Source of the DNA: Hermodarchaeum sp048885185
GTDB lineage: Archaea; Asgardarchaeota; Hermodarchaeia; Hermodarchaeales; Hermodarchaeaceae
Reading direction: 5' to 3'
DNA: 16,540 bases
Assembly (NCBI GenBank): GCA_048885185.1
Contig: JBHLQC010000022.1
Coordinates: 1-16,540 of the forward strand
Positions 1-7,253 of the stretch are shown here, in pieces; positions within the stretch are counted from its first letter, which is position 1; every line of letters begins with the position of its first letter. The notes beneath the pieces were generated by a model that worked only from the letters and a program-made list of their open reading frames with translations, ran no database searches and was not told the DNA's origin. A program made the translations under genes and the position numbers.

Positions 1-75
1 AATCACATGTTGTTGAGCCACTGCCTGTGCCAACGCTTCAGGACCAGACCCATGAGAAACGGATACCGATGACAT
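1..75 (-). CDS. Unidentified protein, N-terminal fragment (3' end outside window)
   Basis: An ATG at 75 on the minus strand opens a frame that runs off the left edge after 25 codons; the N-terminus begins MSSVSVSHGSGPEALAQAVA. It lies 29 nt downstream of the lipid synthase stop, on the same strand, so it is probably the third gene of that small operon. A GGAG sits about 11 nt before the ATG. The fragment is too short for me to recognise a family, and I assign no function. The start is supported only by the spacing and this weak ribosome binding site. Confidence 0.45.
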   Translation of the reverse strand, partial: MSSVSVSHGSGPEALAQAVAQQHVI

Positions 76-104
76 GATGATAATGGCTCCAAATCTATAC
101 TGGT

Positions 105-728
105 TTAAGGTTTCGGAGCGTCCATCACTTGTAACTGGCGCCGATAATAGAGCACGCGATACATGACTGTAAGATGGCTCAGGAAAGCGACGAGGAGTAA
201 ACCAAGATACGGTAATGCTGGAAAAACCACGACCAGAAGACTTGTTACAACCAGAATGAAGAGGCGTTCTGATCGGGCGGCGAGTCCCACGTCAGTGTCT
301 GTGACACCAGCAGCTTGTGCTCGACTACGGGCATAGCTAACTAGCAAACTCCCCGTTATTGCTAGAGCCACCCACCATACAGTAGGACCAAATTGTGGTA
401 ATGGATTGGGAAGCCACAAGAAAGGGAAAAGCACAATCACGTCGACAAAACGATCTAGCATGGAATCAAGAAAGCCTCCAGTGACTGACATTTGGTTTGT
501 CTGTCGGGCGACTTCCCCATCGACGCCATCCAGAAGTCCAGCACAAAACACTAACACGGCATAGATGATATACCAATGAAAGAGGAGGAGCACAAATGCG
601 GCACACAGCCCGAGGAAGAACGCGAGCACACTGATAGTATTAGGTGAAATGCCTAGACGAATGAACCCGCGAGCGATGATTCGAACCAGGGGACCAAACA
701 CCCGACGAAGGCGAAAGCGTGAAGGCAT
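105..728 (-). CDS. CDP-alcohol phosphatidyltransferase, probable archaetidylinositol phosphate synthase
   Basis: Integral membrane enzyme of 207 aa that transfers a phosphoalcohol head group onto a CDP-activated lipid, presumably CDP-archaeol. The family signature DxxDGxxAR-x8-GxxxDxxxD is complete: D67, D70, G71, A74-R75, G84, D88, D92, all in the first half. Hydrophobic stretches fall at about 32-62, 95-105, 115-133 and 155-187. Two segments, LGISPNTIS (26-34) and the YARSRAQA...VGLAARSERL region (132-156), resemble archaetidylinositol phosphate synthases, which use inositol 1-phosphate. That substrate is an inference from similarity; the family assignment is firm. The ATG at 728 lies 21 nt after the stop of the nucleotidyltransferase gene on the same strand, so the two are probably co-transcribed. 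Confidence 0.85.
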   Translation of the reverse strand: MPSRFRLRRVFGPLVRIIARGFIRLGISPNTISVLAFFLGLCAAFVLLLFHWYIIYAVLVFCAGLLDGVDGEVARQTNQMSVTGGFLDSMLDRFVDVIVLFPFLWLPNPLPQFGPTVWWVALAITGSLLVSYARSRAQAAGVTDTDVGLAARSERLFILVVTSLLVVVFPALPYLGLLLVAFLSHLTVMYRVLYYRRQLQVMDAPKP

Positions 729-749
729 GATTCTCGTGTCTCTGTTCAG

Positions 750-1757
750 TTAATGTAATGCATTACCTTTTGTGTCTAACACCGCAGAGGCTAGTTCGGC
801 ATTTGGAGGAACCTCGGTATGAGGGAGGGTAACACAGCGTGACAACTGGGTATTTGATTCAACAATAGTGTGATCCCCGAGGCTCGTACCCTCACGAATT
901 AGACAATTCATTCCAATTTTAATTTCAGTACCCAGCAGAAGTGGACCCTCCAACCGCGAGTCTTTCCCAATTGTAAGAGTGTCATCGTCTATAGGTCCTG
1001 ACATCGAAGTGTTCTGAGGAAGATAGGTGCCGGCGGGGACAGGGGTGGGTGGCCAACCTTGGGATAGTATATAGTGATTCAAGGTTACGAGATCAGCTGG
1101 GGTGTCAACATCAAACCATCCCTTATCTGTTACCGGAATTCCCCGAATTGATTGACCCTGCGCGAGCCAGCATTGTAAGAGATCAAAGATGGTTGAAGGT
1201 TCCCCTTTGCACGTGGCTAAGGTGTGTTCAAAGAATGTGGGTGTCGCTTTTAGTGCGGGTAGTCCTGCATGATATTCGGGGATAAATGCAGGGGACTGGA
1301 TTATTTCGTGGACGTGTTGAGATGAATCGAGTTGGAGGAGTGTGCCTGGTCGATGGGCTTGTGGATCGTATAGGAGTGCCACCTCCTCTGATGTCTTCGT
1401 GAGTTGTTGCAGATTGGTTGCAGTGAGGTATAAATCGCCGGGGAGAAGTATGCACGGAGTCTTTGCAGATAAGTAGGGGAGGACTGCTTGAAAGGAAGAT
1501 AAGGGGCTGTGTTCCCAGTTTGTTGCTAACACTGGTCGAATATGTGGAGCCAAGAAGGAACTGGTTAGATATTGTTGAACTTGATCGCCGGCATATCCCA
1601 CGGTTACGAGTATTTTCGTTATGCCTGTTGTGATGACGGCTGTGAGTAAATAGTCCAGAAGGGGACGATTGGCAGCAGGGAGAAGCGGTTTGGGATGATA
1701 ATCAGTAATGGGAATGAAGCGGGAACCACGACCACTAGCCAAGATTATTGCTTGCAC
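750..1757 (-). CDS. Sugar-phosphate-type nucleotidyltransferase with C-terminal hexapeptide-repeat region
   Basis: A 335 aa protein. Residues 1-230 form an NTP-transferase domain of the kind that joins a nucleoside monophosphate to a sugar (or polyol) 1-phosphate. The nucleotide loop reads LASGRGSRFIPIT (6-18), followed by HPKPLLP with the conserved Lys23; LPGD (105-108) and WFDVDTPADL (214-223) supply the usual metal-binding Asp positions. Residues 245-325 look like a left-handed beta-helix (GPIDDDTLTIG, GPLLLGTEIKIG, REGTSLGD). It starts with GTG, preceded by GAGG 8 nt upstream. Its place before a CDP-alcohol transferase suggests a role in polar lipid or cell-surface polyol/sugar synthesis; inositol-1-phosphate cytidylyltransferase is one possibility, but the sequence does not decide the substrate. 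Confidence 0.8.
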   Translation of the reverse strand: MQAIILASGRGSRFIPITDYHPKPLLPAANRPLLDYLLTAVITTGITKILVTVGYAGDQVQQYLTSSFLAPHIRPVLATNWEHSPLSSFQAVLPYLSAKTPCILLPGDLYLTATNLQQLTKTSEEVALLYDPQAHRPGTLLQLDSSQHVHEIIQSPAFIPEYHAGLPALKATPTFFEHTLATCKGEPSTIFDLLQCWLAQGQSIRGIPVTDKGWFDVDTPADLVTLNHYILSQGWPPTPVPAGTYLPQNTSMSGPIDDDTLTIGKDSRLEGPLLLGTEIKIGMNCLIREGTSLGDHTIVESNTQLSRCVTLPHTEVPPNAELASAVLDTKGNALH

Positions 1758-1775
1758 TGATGGAGCCTCGAACAG

Positions 1776-1783
1776 ATTTTATG
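1776..1783 (-). promoter_or_regulatory. Possible TATA element in the divergent intergenic region
   Basis: The 64 nt between the GTG of the nucleotidyltransferase (1757) and the ATG of the Sua5 gene (1822) must hold both divergent promoters. On the minus strand it contains CATAAAAT about 20-27 nt before the GTG. That distance would give a very short leader, which fits poorly with the GAGG ribosome binding site, so this is a weak call. I see no clear TATA box for the plus-strand gene. Confidence 0.2.
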
Positions 1784-1821
1784 CGATGGATGTTCTCTAC
1801 ATTAGTGGTGGCAACTCAAAA

Positions 1822-2451
1822 ATGACTAGGCGTCTGACAGTCGACCCGGAGAATCCGGAGTCAGATGTAATCCAAGAAGTAGTGAATCTTATTCAAAGTG
1901 GTGGAATTGTCATTCTCCCGACAGATACCGCCTATGGCTTGGCGGGAAATCCTGCAGATGCTACCATTGTCGATCGTGTATTAGCAATAAAAGAGCGCAC
2001 CGATAAACTAGGGATGCCACTTCTAGTAGGAAATATTGCGCAAGCGCTTTTCCTTGGCAAATTCACACCAGTTGCTCAAACTTTAGCCACCCAATTTTGG
2101 CCAGGAGCCCTCACACTCATTGTTCCTGGACGTCGACCATTCCCACCGGGAATTGCAGGACCGGATCGGTCCCTGGCACTACGGATGCCCCACCATCCTG
2201 TCACTATCGCAGTCATTCATTCACTGAGTTATCCCATTATTGGAACTAGTGCTAACAAATCCGAATCACCTAGCCCACGTACTGCTGATGCAGCCGCGAC
2301 ACAAGTGGGCCCCTTAGTTGATCTTATCATTGACGCGGGACCCACTCACCATCAAGCCGATTCAACCATCGTCAACAGTACAGTTGAACCACCGGTAATC
2401 ATTCGCGAAGGGGCTATACGAACTGCAGAGTTAAACCCATTCCTTAAGTGA
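1822..2451 (+). CDS. Threonylcarbamoyl-AMP synthase, YrdC/Sua5 family
   Basis: Soluble enzyme of 209 aa that makes threonylcarbamoyl-AMP from threonine, bicarbonate and ATP, the activated intermediate that KEOPS transfers onto A37 of ANN-decoding tRNAs (t6A). Family blocks are all present: ILPTDTAYGL (31-40), the Lys-containing IKERTDKLGMPLLV (56-69), FWPGALTLIV (92-101), LRMPHH (120-125), IIGTSANKS (139-147) and STIV (181-184). It is the short, single-domain form without the C-terminal Sua5 domain. The frame is open to 1708, but an upstream start would overlap the divergent gene; the ATG at 1822 gives the normal N-terminus (MTRRLTVDPENP). An in-frame ATG at 1786 is the alternative. The window also encodes KEOPS subunits Cgi121 and Pcc1, the pathway partners. 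Confidence 0.92.
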   Translation: MTRRLTVDPENPESDVIQEVVNLIQSGGIVILPTDTAYGLAGNPADATIVDRVLAIKERTDKLGMPLLVGNIAQALFLGKFTPVAQTLATQFWPGALTLIVPGRRPFPPGIAGPDRSLALRMPHHPVTIAVIHSLSYPIIGTSANKSESPSPRTADAAATQVGPLVDLIIDAGPTHHQADSTIVNSTVEPPVIIREGAIRTAELNPFLK

Positions 2452-2497
2452 GAAGAAAACCAGCTGTCCGTTGATACAGAGAAACGGTTCCTGAAGA

Positions 2498-2505
2498 TTT
2501 AAAAA
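2498..2505 (+). promoter_or_regulatory. Candidate TATA box for the THUMP gene
   Basis: TTTAAAAA in the 79 nt gap between the Sua5 stop and the THUMP start. Its centre lies about 29 nt before the ATG at 2531, close to the usual archaeal TATA-to-start distance for a leaderless or near-leaderless mRNA. This argues for the ATG over the upstream in-frame GTG at 2513. It is an A/T-rich match only. Confidence 0.35.
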
Positions 2506-2530
2506 CGGAAGCGTGCACCCATTGAGCCAT

Positions 2531-3061
2531 ATGCTGACGGTCAATGATGAATTTAACATACTAATATCCTGTCGACGGTTTCAAGAAGCGGAAAGTTGCC
2601 AAGAGCTACGCCGGATTATTGAAGATGACCCGAACCTTGGAACACTTGAATGGTGTAAACTAACAGGAATCTCATGTCTTGTAGTTGGAAAAATCAGTAT
2701 AGATGCCCACGAGTTTGTAAAAAAACTAAATCAAATTGTCCAGAAAATGCCCTGGATTATCAAGGATTTAATGAAAATCTATCCCATTGATTTAGTGGTT
2801 GATAGCACAGTTAAGGGAATAAGAGCCGGGAGTAAGAAACTAGCCAAAGGCATGACGAAAACCGCGAAGTTCCGTGTAAACTTGAACCGCCGAGATACTG
2901 GTTTGGATCGAGACAAATTATTACATGAAATCGCTACGCAATTTCCAGGAAAAGTGGATCTCGAAACATATGACTGGGTAGTAGATGTTGAAATTCTAGG
3001 ACCAGTAACGGGTCTTGCTCTGCTCCGAGAAGACGAAATTGTGACACTTCGCCACCCTTAA
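2531..3061 (+). CDS. THUMP-domain RNA-binding protein (COG1818/Tan1-like)
   Basis: A 176 aa protein with the N-terminal FNILISCRRFQEAE pattern and a C-terminal THUMP half: FRVNLNRRDTGLDRD, IATQFPGKVDLETYDWVVDVEILG, GLALL. THUMP domains bind the tRNA acceptor region and deliver RNA-modifying partners. Stand-alone proteins of this size resemble Tan1/THUMPD1, the tRNA-binding adaptor for cytidine acetylation in eukaryotes; no catalytic domain is visible, so this one also looks like an adaptor. The partner is not in the window. The ATG at 2531 is preferred over an in-frame GTG at 2513 because of the TATA-like element at 2498 and because it removes a non-conserved extension. Its stop overlaps the stop of the convergent Cgi121 gene within TTAA. 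Confidence 0.85.
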   Translation: MLTVNDEFNILISCRRFQEAESCQELRRIIEDDPNLGTLEWCKLTGISCLVVGKISIDAHEFVKKLNQIVQKMPWIIKDLMKIYPIDLVVDSTVKGIRAGSKKLAKGMTKTAKFRVNLNRRDTGLDRDKLLHEIATQFPGKVDLETYDWVVDVEILGPVTGLALLREDEIVTLRHP

Positions 3062-3657
3062 CGAGAAATGGCGAGAAGTGCACATCGGTCAAATACTAGT
3101 TTTTGTAATGCTGCTTTTCGATCTTCAACACTCTCCGAAATCATTATCGCATTGAGTTCTCTTGGTGAAATTTGAAAAGCGTCTTGAATGGCTCGTTCCT
3201 TCTTCTTTGAATTTATTTCTAAAACGGCTGGATCATCTGTTGCCTTAGCCAGACGTAAGAACTCCTGATGAACCTTCTGAATTGTTGTGACGTTCTCACC
3301 TATGATTACTCCGCCGAGGTGTAACGTGGATTCTGTTATCCCCAATAGATTCAACGCGTGAGATATTTGACGTTGAGCAGCAGCAAACCGAAGGAGTTCC
3401 ATGGCAAGGGTGGAGGCGCGCTGCGTGCCGCGATGAAACGCGGTTAGAGCATGAATTGCAGCGAAGAGTAAATGTTTGGGACTAGCAATCGAATCAGCAT
3501 TGACTAATTGAAAGGTGACGTCATGATCGGAGGCAATCTGTTGAGCTAATTCCACAAGGTCAGAACCCGTCCCCGATTTCGCTAGAGTGCCACCAAATAT
3601 GCCAACCTGGTGAAGCGTCGAACCAATATGTGTTTCTTGGAGGAGCAAAGATGTCAT
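3058..3657 (-). CDS. cgi121: KEOPS complex subunit Cgi121
   Basis: A 199 aa protein of the Cgi121/TPRKB family, the KEOPS subunit that binds Bud32 and contacts the tRNA 3' end during t6A37 synthesis. The family core is clear: QLVNADSIASPKHLLFAAIHA (about 50-70), then MELLRFAAAQRQISHALNLLGI (86-107) and HLGGVIIGE (about 113-121). The C-terminal ~60 residues beyond the fold are helical and charged, which is longer than I expect for a minimal homolog. The ATG at 3657 follows AGGTGA with 5 nt spacing; an in-frame GTG at 3666 is part of that ribosome binding site and is rejected as a start. It is the last gene of the long minus-strand run, 38 nt after EcfT. Kae1 and Bud32 are not in the window. 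Confidence 0.85.
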   Translation of the reverse strand: MTSLLLQETHIGSTLHQVGIFGGTLAKSGTGSDLVELAQQIASDHDVTFQLVNADSIASPKHLLFAAIHALTAFHRGTQRASTLAMELLRFAAAQRQISHALNLLGITESTLHLGGVIIGENVTTIQKVHQEFLRLAKATDDPAVLEINSKKKERAIQDAFQISPRELNAIMISESVEDRKAALQKLVFDRCALLAISR

Positions 3658-3662
3658 CTTTT

Positions 3663-3668
3663 TCACCT
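3663..3668 (-). promoter_or_regulatory. Ribosome binding site deciding the Cgi121 start
   Basis: AGGTGA on the minus strand, 5 nt before the ATG at 3657. The stretch AGGTGAAAAAGATGA is identical to the one in front of Rrp41. It shows that the upstream GTG belongs to the ribosome binding site. Confidence 0.6.
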
Positions 3669-3695
3669 GAGGGTAGGGAAATCATTTATCATTGA

Positions 3696-4475
3696 TTAGA
3701 AGGGGAAGGTCCAGAAAAACCAATCTGGTAATGGAGAAGGAAGCATGGTTCGAAGAACGAAAGTTACGTAGAGCCCAAGAATGAGTAATAGAAGCGAATA
3801 GACCATGAGGGCATAATCCCGTTTTCGCAACTTTAGCCCATACAGGCTAGTCCGTGCTGCAGTAGAACCGAAGGCACGGGATTCAAGGCTTTCTGCCACT
3901 TGAAGAGCGCGTCGTATTGAGCTGACGATAACCGGGATTAGGATGGGAATATAGTTACGGACACGTTGAAGGATATTACCGCTTTCTAATTCAAGACCTC
4001 GCGACATTTGGGCGTCACGAATGGTTTCTGTTTCTGTAGCGATGGTTGGAACATAGCGTACAGCCATGGAGAACGCAAAGGCAAATTCGTAGGGTATGTG
4101 CATTTCAATGAGGGCTTGGGCGAAGTCGTCGGGATGGACGGTTAGAAAGAAGATGGAAAATGCGGTCATTAATGCTGTGAGCCGTAGAACAGTGGATACC
4201 GCGAAGGAGAAGCTGATAAAGTATGAGTTTATGATGAGGATGAACCCTGCGAGGAAGGCCAGCCCCTTGAGGCTCCGGGACCATTGCTGGATGGACTTGG
4301 CTAGGAGGATAAAGGGAAGCATAGATAGTATGATGATTAGGAGTGGGAGGAGTTCCAGAAAAAGCATAGTGAGGATGGAAAAACACGCCGCCATGAAAAA
4401 AGTAGTGCGAGGATCGAGACCGTGCATGAAGGTGTGTTTCTGTTTAAACCGAAATGCTTCGAAGATAGCAGCCAT
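3696..4475 (-). CDS. ecfT: ECF transporter transmembrane coupling subunit EcfT
   Basis: Membrane protein of 259 aa (CbiQ/EcfT family) that links the two ATPases to interchangeable substrate-binding S subunits for vitamin or metal uptake. Hydrophobic segments lie at about 26-60, 72-93, 97-112, 135-145, 178-187 and 224-242. The two cytoplasmic coupling motifs are recognisable as AQMSRGLELE (about 155-164) and ESRAFG (198-203); the usual ARG and ARA appear here as SRG and SRA, so Ala is Ser in both. The ATG at 4475 follows GAGGTGA with 8 nt spacing and is preferred to the GTG at 4487, which lies in that site and overlaps the preceding stop. No S subunit gene is visible nearby, typical of group II ECF systems with unlinked S components. 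Confidence 0.88.
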   Translation of the reverse strand: MAAIFEAFRFKQKHTFMHGLDPRTTFFMAACFSILTMLFLELLPLLIIILSMLPFILLAKSIQQWSRSLKGLAFLAGFILIINSYFISFSFAVSTVLRLTALMTAFSIFFLTVHPDDFAQALIEMHIPYEFAFAFSMAVRYVPTIATETETIRDAQMSRGLELESGNILQRVRNYIPILIPVIVSSIRRALQVAESLESRAFGSTAARTSLYGLKLRKRDYALMVYSLLLLILGLYVTFVLRTMLPSPLPDWFFWTFPF

Positions 4476-4483
4476 GTGACGGT

Positions 4484-4490
4484 TCACCTC
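4484..4490 (-). promoter_or_regulatory. Ribosome binding site of EcfT containing the upstream stop codon
   Basis: GAGGTGA on the minus strand, 8 nt before the ATG at 4475. The TGA in it is the stop codon of the preceding ATPase gene, which suggests coupling of termination and reinitiation. Confidence 0.55.
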
Positions 4491-5311
4491 GGCCTCCGAA
4501 GTATTTGATTAACTGCCTTGACTGCTTCAGTAAGTGTCAAGAGATCAGTAGGAAATCGTGGTTCATGTTCAGCAAGTTGGTGGGCAAACTGGGTGAGTTG
4601 CGGAGGTAGAAGGCGGGCTCGTTCTAGAATGGAGAGATTACTGAGAATTTGTCGAGGTGTTCCATCGGCAATGAGTTCACCTTGTGATAAAACGACAATG
4701 CGGTCAACGGCTTTGACCGCGAATTCAACATCATGAGTGACGAGTATTAGGATATGATTTGATTTGCGAAAAGATGCAATAAAGTCGAGAAGCTTTTGTT
4801 TTTGCAACGCGTCTTGCGCCTGAGTCGGTTCGTCTAAAATGAGCACCTGAGGTTCGACGCACAATACAGAGGCGAGGGCTAACCGTTTTCGTTCACCACC
4901 ACTAAGTAAGAATGGAGATTGGTCATGGTATTTAGTGAGTTCAAACAGTGTCAGAAACTGGTTCACCCGTTCTTCAATTTCTTCTTTTGAAAAGTGTAGG
5001 TTTCGCAGCCCAAAGCCGATTTCCGCTTGAAGTGTGTCAGCAAAAAGTTGGTGATCCGCATTCTGGAATACAAATCCGACTTTTCGCGCAAGTTGTGCCG
5101 TGGATGTCTCGCGAGTATTAACGCCTTCAAGGTAAACTGTGCCACGCGTAGGTTTCAGCAGCCCATTGATGTGCTTGACCAAAGTGGTTTTTCCTGCACC
5201 GTTTTCTCCCATTAATGCAACAGTTTCACCAGGTTGTATTTGCAGACTGAGGTTCTGGAGAACAGGTTGATTAGGTTCGTACTCGAACCAGACATCGTCA
5301 AAGATTATCAT
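4484..5311 (-). CDS. ECF transporter ATP-binding subunit (first of two, EcfA-type)
   Basis: ABC ATPase of 275 aa that powers the ECF transporter on the cytoplasmic face. Walker A is GENGAGKTT (36-44), the Q-loop region reads GFVFQNADHQLF (79-90), the signature is LSGGERKRLALA (about 137-148), Walker B is VLILDEPTQAQD (about 155-166) and the switch His is in LVTHDVEF. The D-loop reads QAQD where the family usually has AGLD or ANLD. The ~60-residue C-terminal region is typical of EcfA proteins. The ATG at 5311 follows AGGAGGTT with 5 nt spacing and overlaps the previous stop as ATGA. Together with the next ATPase and EcfT it forms a complete energizing module. Confidence 0.9.
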   Translation of the reverse strand: MIIFDDVWFEYEPNQPVLQNLSLQIQPGETVALMGENGAGKTTLVKHINGLLKPTRGTVYLEGVNTRETSTAQLARKVGFVFQNADHQLFADTLQAEIGFGLRNLHFSKEEIEERVNQFLTLFELTKYHDQSPFLLSGGERKRLALASVLCVEPQVLILDEPTQAQDALQKQKLLDFIASFRKSNHILILVTHDVEFAVKAVDRIVVLSQGELIADGTPRQILSNLSILERARLLPPQLTQFAHQLAEHEPRFPTDLLTLTEAVKAVNQILRRPR

Positions 5312-6147
5312 TTGCGAACCTCCTGCAAAATCGCTTTCACCGCTTGGTCAACTGAAAGACCAGTAGCAGCGCGGATATTGGGGTGTTTTACACGTTTCAT
5401 AAGCTGGATTACTGGGGGCACAGCTACTCCAACCTTAGCAACGGCAGGTTTGTTGATGACCTGACTGGGAGGACCCCTGATAACTATGCGTCCTTCTGCT
5501 AATACAACGAGTTCTTGGATGTGTGGGAGAACGAGTTCCAGTCGATGTTCAATTAATAGAATCGTTAGTTGCATATCCCGGTTTAACTGGGTAAGCAGTT
5601 CTAGGACTTCAAATGCTGAAAGAGGATCGAGGTTAGCTGTGGGTTCATCTAGGACGAGGATATCCGGTTGGAGTGCTAAAACGGCCGCAATAGCAACACG
5701 TTGCTGTTCACCACCCGATAATTCGTAGGGCGCTTTATCACGAATATCTTCAAGATGAATTTGTTGAATCAGCGTTTCGACTCGGTGGCGAATTTCATCT
5801 CGGGGAACGCCGAGATTCTCTGGGCCAAATGCAAGTTCTCGTTCCACAGTGGGAGCGATTAATTGATTTTCTGGATTCTGAAATACTAAACCGACTTTCT
5901 GCGCTAACTCATGTGCGGGATGTTCTTGAGTATCTAAACCATGGACTTTGACTGACCCTTCAAGCGTCCCAGGATGGAAATGCGGAATTAACCCATTCAA
6001 ACATCGTGCGAGTGTAGTTTTTCCGCAGCCGCTGGGTCCAACTAGCCCGAAAAATGCCCCTTGAGGGATAGATAAGGAAATATTGTTTAAGACTTTGGAG
6101 TCGGAAGCCGAATACGTGAAGGAGAGCTGGTCAATTTCAATGCTCAC
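5308..6147 (-). CDS. ECF transporter ATP-binding subunit (second of two, EcfA-type)
   Basis: ABC ATPase of 279 aa, partner of the following EcfA in an asymmetric heterodimer. Walker A is GPSGCGKTT (37-45), Q-loop GLVFQNPENQL (about 85-95), signature LSGGEQQRVAIA (about 142-153), Walker B ILVLDEPTANLD, switch His in LLIEHRLE. All key residues are canonical, including the ANLD D-loop that its partner lacks. It starts with GTG at 6147; the stop codon of the upstream DHH gene lies in GGGTGA, which also serves as its ribosome binding site with 6 nt spacing. The 3' end overlaps the next ATPase by 4 nt. Confidence 0.9.
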   Translation of the reverse strand: MSIEIDQLSFTYSASDSKVLNNISLSIPQGAFFGLVGPSGCGKTTLARCLNGLIPHFHPGTLEGSVKVHGLDTQEHPAHELAQKVGLVFQNPENQLIAPTVERELAFGPENLGVPRDEIRHRVETLIQQIHLEDIRDKAPYELSGGEQQRVAIAAVLALQPDILVLDEPTANLDPLSAFEVLELLTQLNRDMQLTILLIEHRLELVLPHIQELVVLAEGRIVIRGPPSQVINKPAVAKVGVAVPPVIQLMKRVKHPNIRAATGLSVDQAVKAILQEVRK

Positions 6148-6153
6148 ACTGGG

Positions 6154-7191
6154 TCACCCAACGGCACCTGAATTCGGGGTCGTGTGGGATGTGTCACGAC
6201 GGGCTTTTAGAGTTTTCCGGAGCAATTGCAATGCTAACCCTAAGGCATGATCGCTGGATGCCGTTCCATTAGCCCCTGCCGCAGAGGGATGACCTCCTCC
6301 GGCACCTCCAATTAATTCACCCAGTGGCTCCATTACATCCTTGGCAAGATCTAATCCATAATCACGGTTTACAGCGGAAGCACATCGCGAACTTACGCGA
6401 ACTTCATCCTTTTTCGTTGCACAGGCCAAAGCGATGTCTGCCCCTAACCCAATAAGGGCACGACTCGCACTAGCCTCATAAGAACGGATTGTTGTTGCAG
6501 CGATTAAGAGTCCAAATTCATCGTACACGACTGTTCTTTTGGCCGCCTTTAATCGGGCAACCCGCTCGGATTTGTCCAGTGGTGTGGAAAGAAGATTCAG
6601 AACCCGTTTATAGTCTGCTCCGTATCGGAGTAATGAAAGAAAATGTTCAAAGGTCTTGTTTGTAGCGATATGAAAATGTCGGGAATCATACACAAGACCA
6701 CTGGCTAGAAGCGTAGCCACATCAGCAGAAGGAGAATGACCACTAGCTTCCCAAATTTGTAACACAAGTTCTGCTGTTGAACAAATATCGTCATCATAAA
6801 GACTGAAGTTAACGAGTTTGGGAAGATCCTTGTGTGGCACGTGGTGGTCAACACAAAAAGTGGTAACATCTTTTTTTGGAAAATATGGGGCGAGCGTACC
6901 CATTTGTTCGACGTTATTCAAATCAACCAGGATTATGGTAGAATGTTTGGCAAGGTCTTGGGGAGCGGCGAGAGGAAGATCGAAGGCGTCGGCTACATTT
7001 TTTGCACTTCGATTGAGACTTTCAGCAAACATTTGAACATTAACTTTTGAACGAAGTGTCAGGAGATTTGTTAGGGCTGCTGCGCTACCCACGGCATCAG
7101 GATCAGCACTTTGGTGCATGACAATTGCCACTGAGTCTTTTACATGGTCTGTAAGTGTTGAAAGGAATTGAGAAGGGGATAGTTGTTTCAA
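6154..7191 (-). CDS. DHH/DHHA1 family phosphoesterase
   Basis: A 345 aa member of the DHH superfamily (RecJ/NrnA/DhhP relatives) that uses Mn ions to hydrolyse phosphodiester or phosphomonoester bonds in small nucleotides or RNA. Motifs: HQSADPDAVGS (26-36, His26/Asp30/Asp32), LVDLNN (Asp90), VDHH (114-117), LVYDSRHF (Asp169), and the DHHA1 substrate motif GGAGGGHPSAAGA (295-307). The substrate cannot be read from sequence; oligoribonucleotides, c-di-AMP breakdown products or pAp are the family options. An RNA substrate would suit its place after the exosome genes, but that is inference. The start is a TTG at 7191; an in-frame stop lies 18 nt upstream, and the next usable start would cut into motif I. 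Confidence 0.88.
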   Translation of the reverse strand: MKQLSPSQFLSTLTDHVKDSVAIVMHQSADPDAVGSAAALTNLLTLRSKVNVQMFAESLNRSAKNVADAFDLPLAAPQDLAKHSTIILVDLNNVEQMGTLAPYFPKKDVTTFCVDHHVPHKDLPKLVNFSLYDDDICSTAELVLQIWEASGHSPSADVATLLASGLVYDSRHFHIATNKTFEHFLSLLRYGADYKRVLNLLSTPLDKSERVARLKAAKRTVVYDEFGLLIAATTIRSYEASASRALIGLGADIALACATKKDEVRVSSRCASAVNRDYGLDLAKDVMEPLGELIGGAGGGHPSAAGANGTASSDHALGLALQLLRKTLKARRDTSHTTPNSGAVG

Positions 7192-7226
7192 GAGATAGAC
7201 CCGCCATCATTTAGGTGATGCCGGTG

Positions 7227-7253
7227 GCAGGCTTGGATTTCGCACTAGCCTGC
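7227..7253 (-). repeat. 7-bp inverted repeat (hairpin) between prefoldin beta and DHH genes
   Basis: GCAGGCT and AGCCTGC form a perfect 7-bp stem around a 13-nt loop, spanning the last codons of prefoldin beta and the start of the 53-nt gap before the DHH gene. This is one of the widest gaps in the fourteen-gene run. There is no T tract beside it, so it looks more like an mRNA processing or stability element than a terminator. Confidence 0.4.

Noticed and set aside
1708..1821. N-terminal extension of Sua5
   Set aside because: It would overlap the start of the divergent nucleotidyltransferase and has no family similarity.
4096..4479. Plus-strand ORF opposite EcfT (and similar ones opposite Rrp41, Rrp42 and L15e)
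   Set aside because: These are antisense frames of well-identified genes, with no recognisable domain or ribosome binding site.
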